64,000 nucleotides of DNA from Candidatus Fermentithermobacillus carboniphilus (lineage in GTDB: Bacteria > Bacillota > Sulfobacillia > Fermentithermobacillales > Fermentithermobacillaceae). Every line of letters starts with the position of its first letter. Position 1 is the stretch's first letter. The DNA lies in NCBI GenBank assembly GCA_018208355.1, contig CP062796.1, forward strand, positions 1,768,494 to 1,832,493, written 5' to 3'. A model generated the notes under the pieces. The model was given only the letters and a program-made list of their open reading frames with translations, was not told where the DNA came from and searched no databases. A program made the position numbers and the translations under genes. This document shows, piece after piece, positions 63,758-64,000 of this stretch.

Positions 63758-64000
63758 ATGTGGGCCCTTGTCCCGGCGTGGACAACCTGTGACGCTCAGG
63801 ATGCGTTTTTTGCCACGTGGCTACTGGCCTAACGTTTGGCCTGCTTTGATACGAAGGCACAATTTTGCGGTTCTGGCCAGCTGCTCTAAAGTGACTTCAT
63901 CGTTATTTTGCGGTTTGATGCATTGGGGTTACTCTAGGAAGGGTCTCTTGGGACGTCTACTAATCATTGCACGAACTAGGAGACACTCAATTAGGCGAAA

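Noticed and set aside
1-64000. tRNA, rRNA, tmRNA genes and insertion sequences
   Set aside because: Intergenic regions were read for T-loop/CCA patterns, rRNA-like stretches and transposase motifs; none could be supported.

Overview
The window looks like a chromosomal segment of a Gram-positive-type anaerobic fermenter, most likely a deep-branching member of the Bacillota (Clostridia/Limnochordia side). This is inferred from strong GGAGG ribosome binding sites, many GTG and TTG starts, a Rex redox repressor, a lysine (L-box) riboswitch, rubrerythrin, a biotin-dependent sodium-pumping decarboxylase, HspR-type control of dnaK, and Bacillota-style C35 terpene genes. GC content is moderately high. 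No rRNA, tRNA or intact insertion sequence was seen.

1-8.5 kb: the end of lgt, cca, a Gx/HepI-type membrane protein, rex, then a complete Na+-translocating methylmalonyl-CoA decarboxylase operon (alpha, OadG-like, biotin carrier, beta) followed by the B12-binding subunit of methylmalonyl-CoA mutase and MeaB. This is the succinate-to-propionate end of a fermentation, but the large mutase subunit is not here. 8.7-14.5 kb: a leftward oppABCDF peptide transporter. Its binding protein is circularly permuted: the normally C-terminal lobe segment sits directly after the lipoprotein signal. 14.7-19.9 kb: a chemoreceptor and an hspR-dnaK-grpE operon.

20-26.4 kb: a sugar cluster (BadF/NAGK-type kinase, two GH4 enzymes, a PIG-L deacetylase and a GPH symporter) that together looks like a PTS-free counterpart of the E. 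coli chb (chitobiose) pathway. 26.5-33.4 kb: mnmA, a CBS-ACT protein, an ATP-grasp ligase, an amidohydrolase and a beta-lactamase-fold hydrolase. 33.6-36.4 kb: a polar amino-acid ABC transporter preceded by a clear lysine riboswitch, which assigns it to lysine. 36.5-43.7 kb: sfsA, an amidase, a nucleoside phosphorylase-like protein, a D-threonine aldolase-like enzyme, a LarA-type racemase and a methyltransferase. 43.7-47.3 kb: an acetyltransferase and a Ca2+-type P-type ATPase.

47.5-60.4 kb is unusual. Three genes carry internal deletions (a HAD phosphatase joined to the C-terminal part of a YtpB-type sesquarterpene cyclase; a polyprenyl diphosphate synthase; a methyltransferase). There is a solitary type I-C-like CRISPR repeat, a truncated STAS gene, and two long G:C homopolymers, one exactly at the start of a FapA/DUF342 gene and one between an HD-GYP domain and a following domain. 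This may be a decaying accessory region with switchable genes, or partly a patchwork of assembly joins; both readings are given. It also holds a STAS/PP2C/FapA/HD-GYP signalling group. 60.6-63.8 kb: rubrerythrin and a CitA/CitB-type two-component system closed by a strong terminator.

Convergent gene ends in this genome are repeatedly marked by perfect inverted repeats with unusually long loops (20-63 nt) and no T tract, a possible lineage-specific bidirectional terminator.
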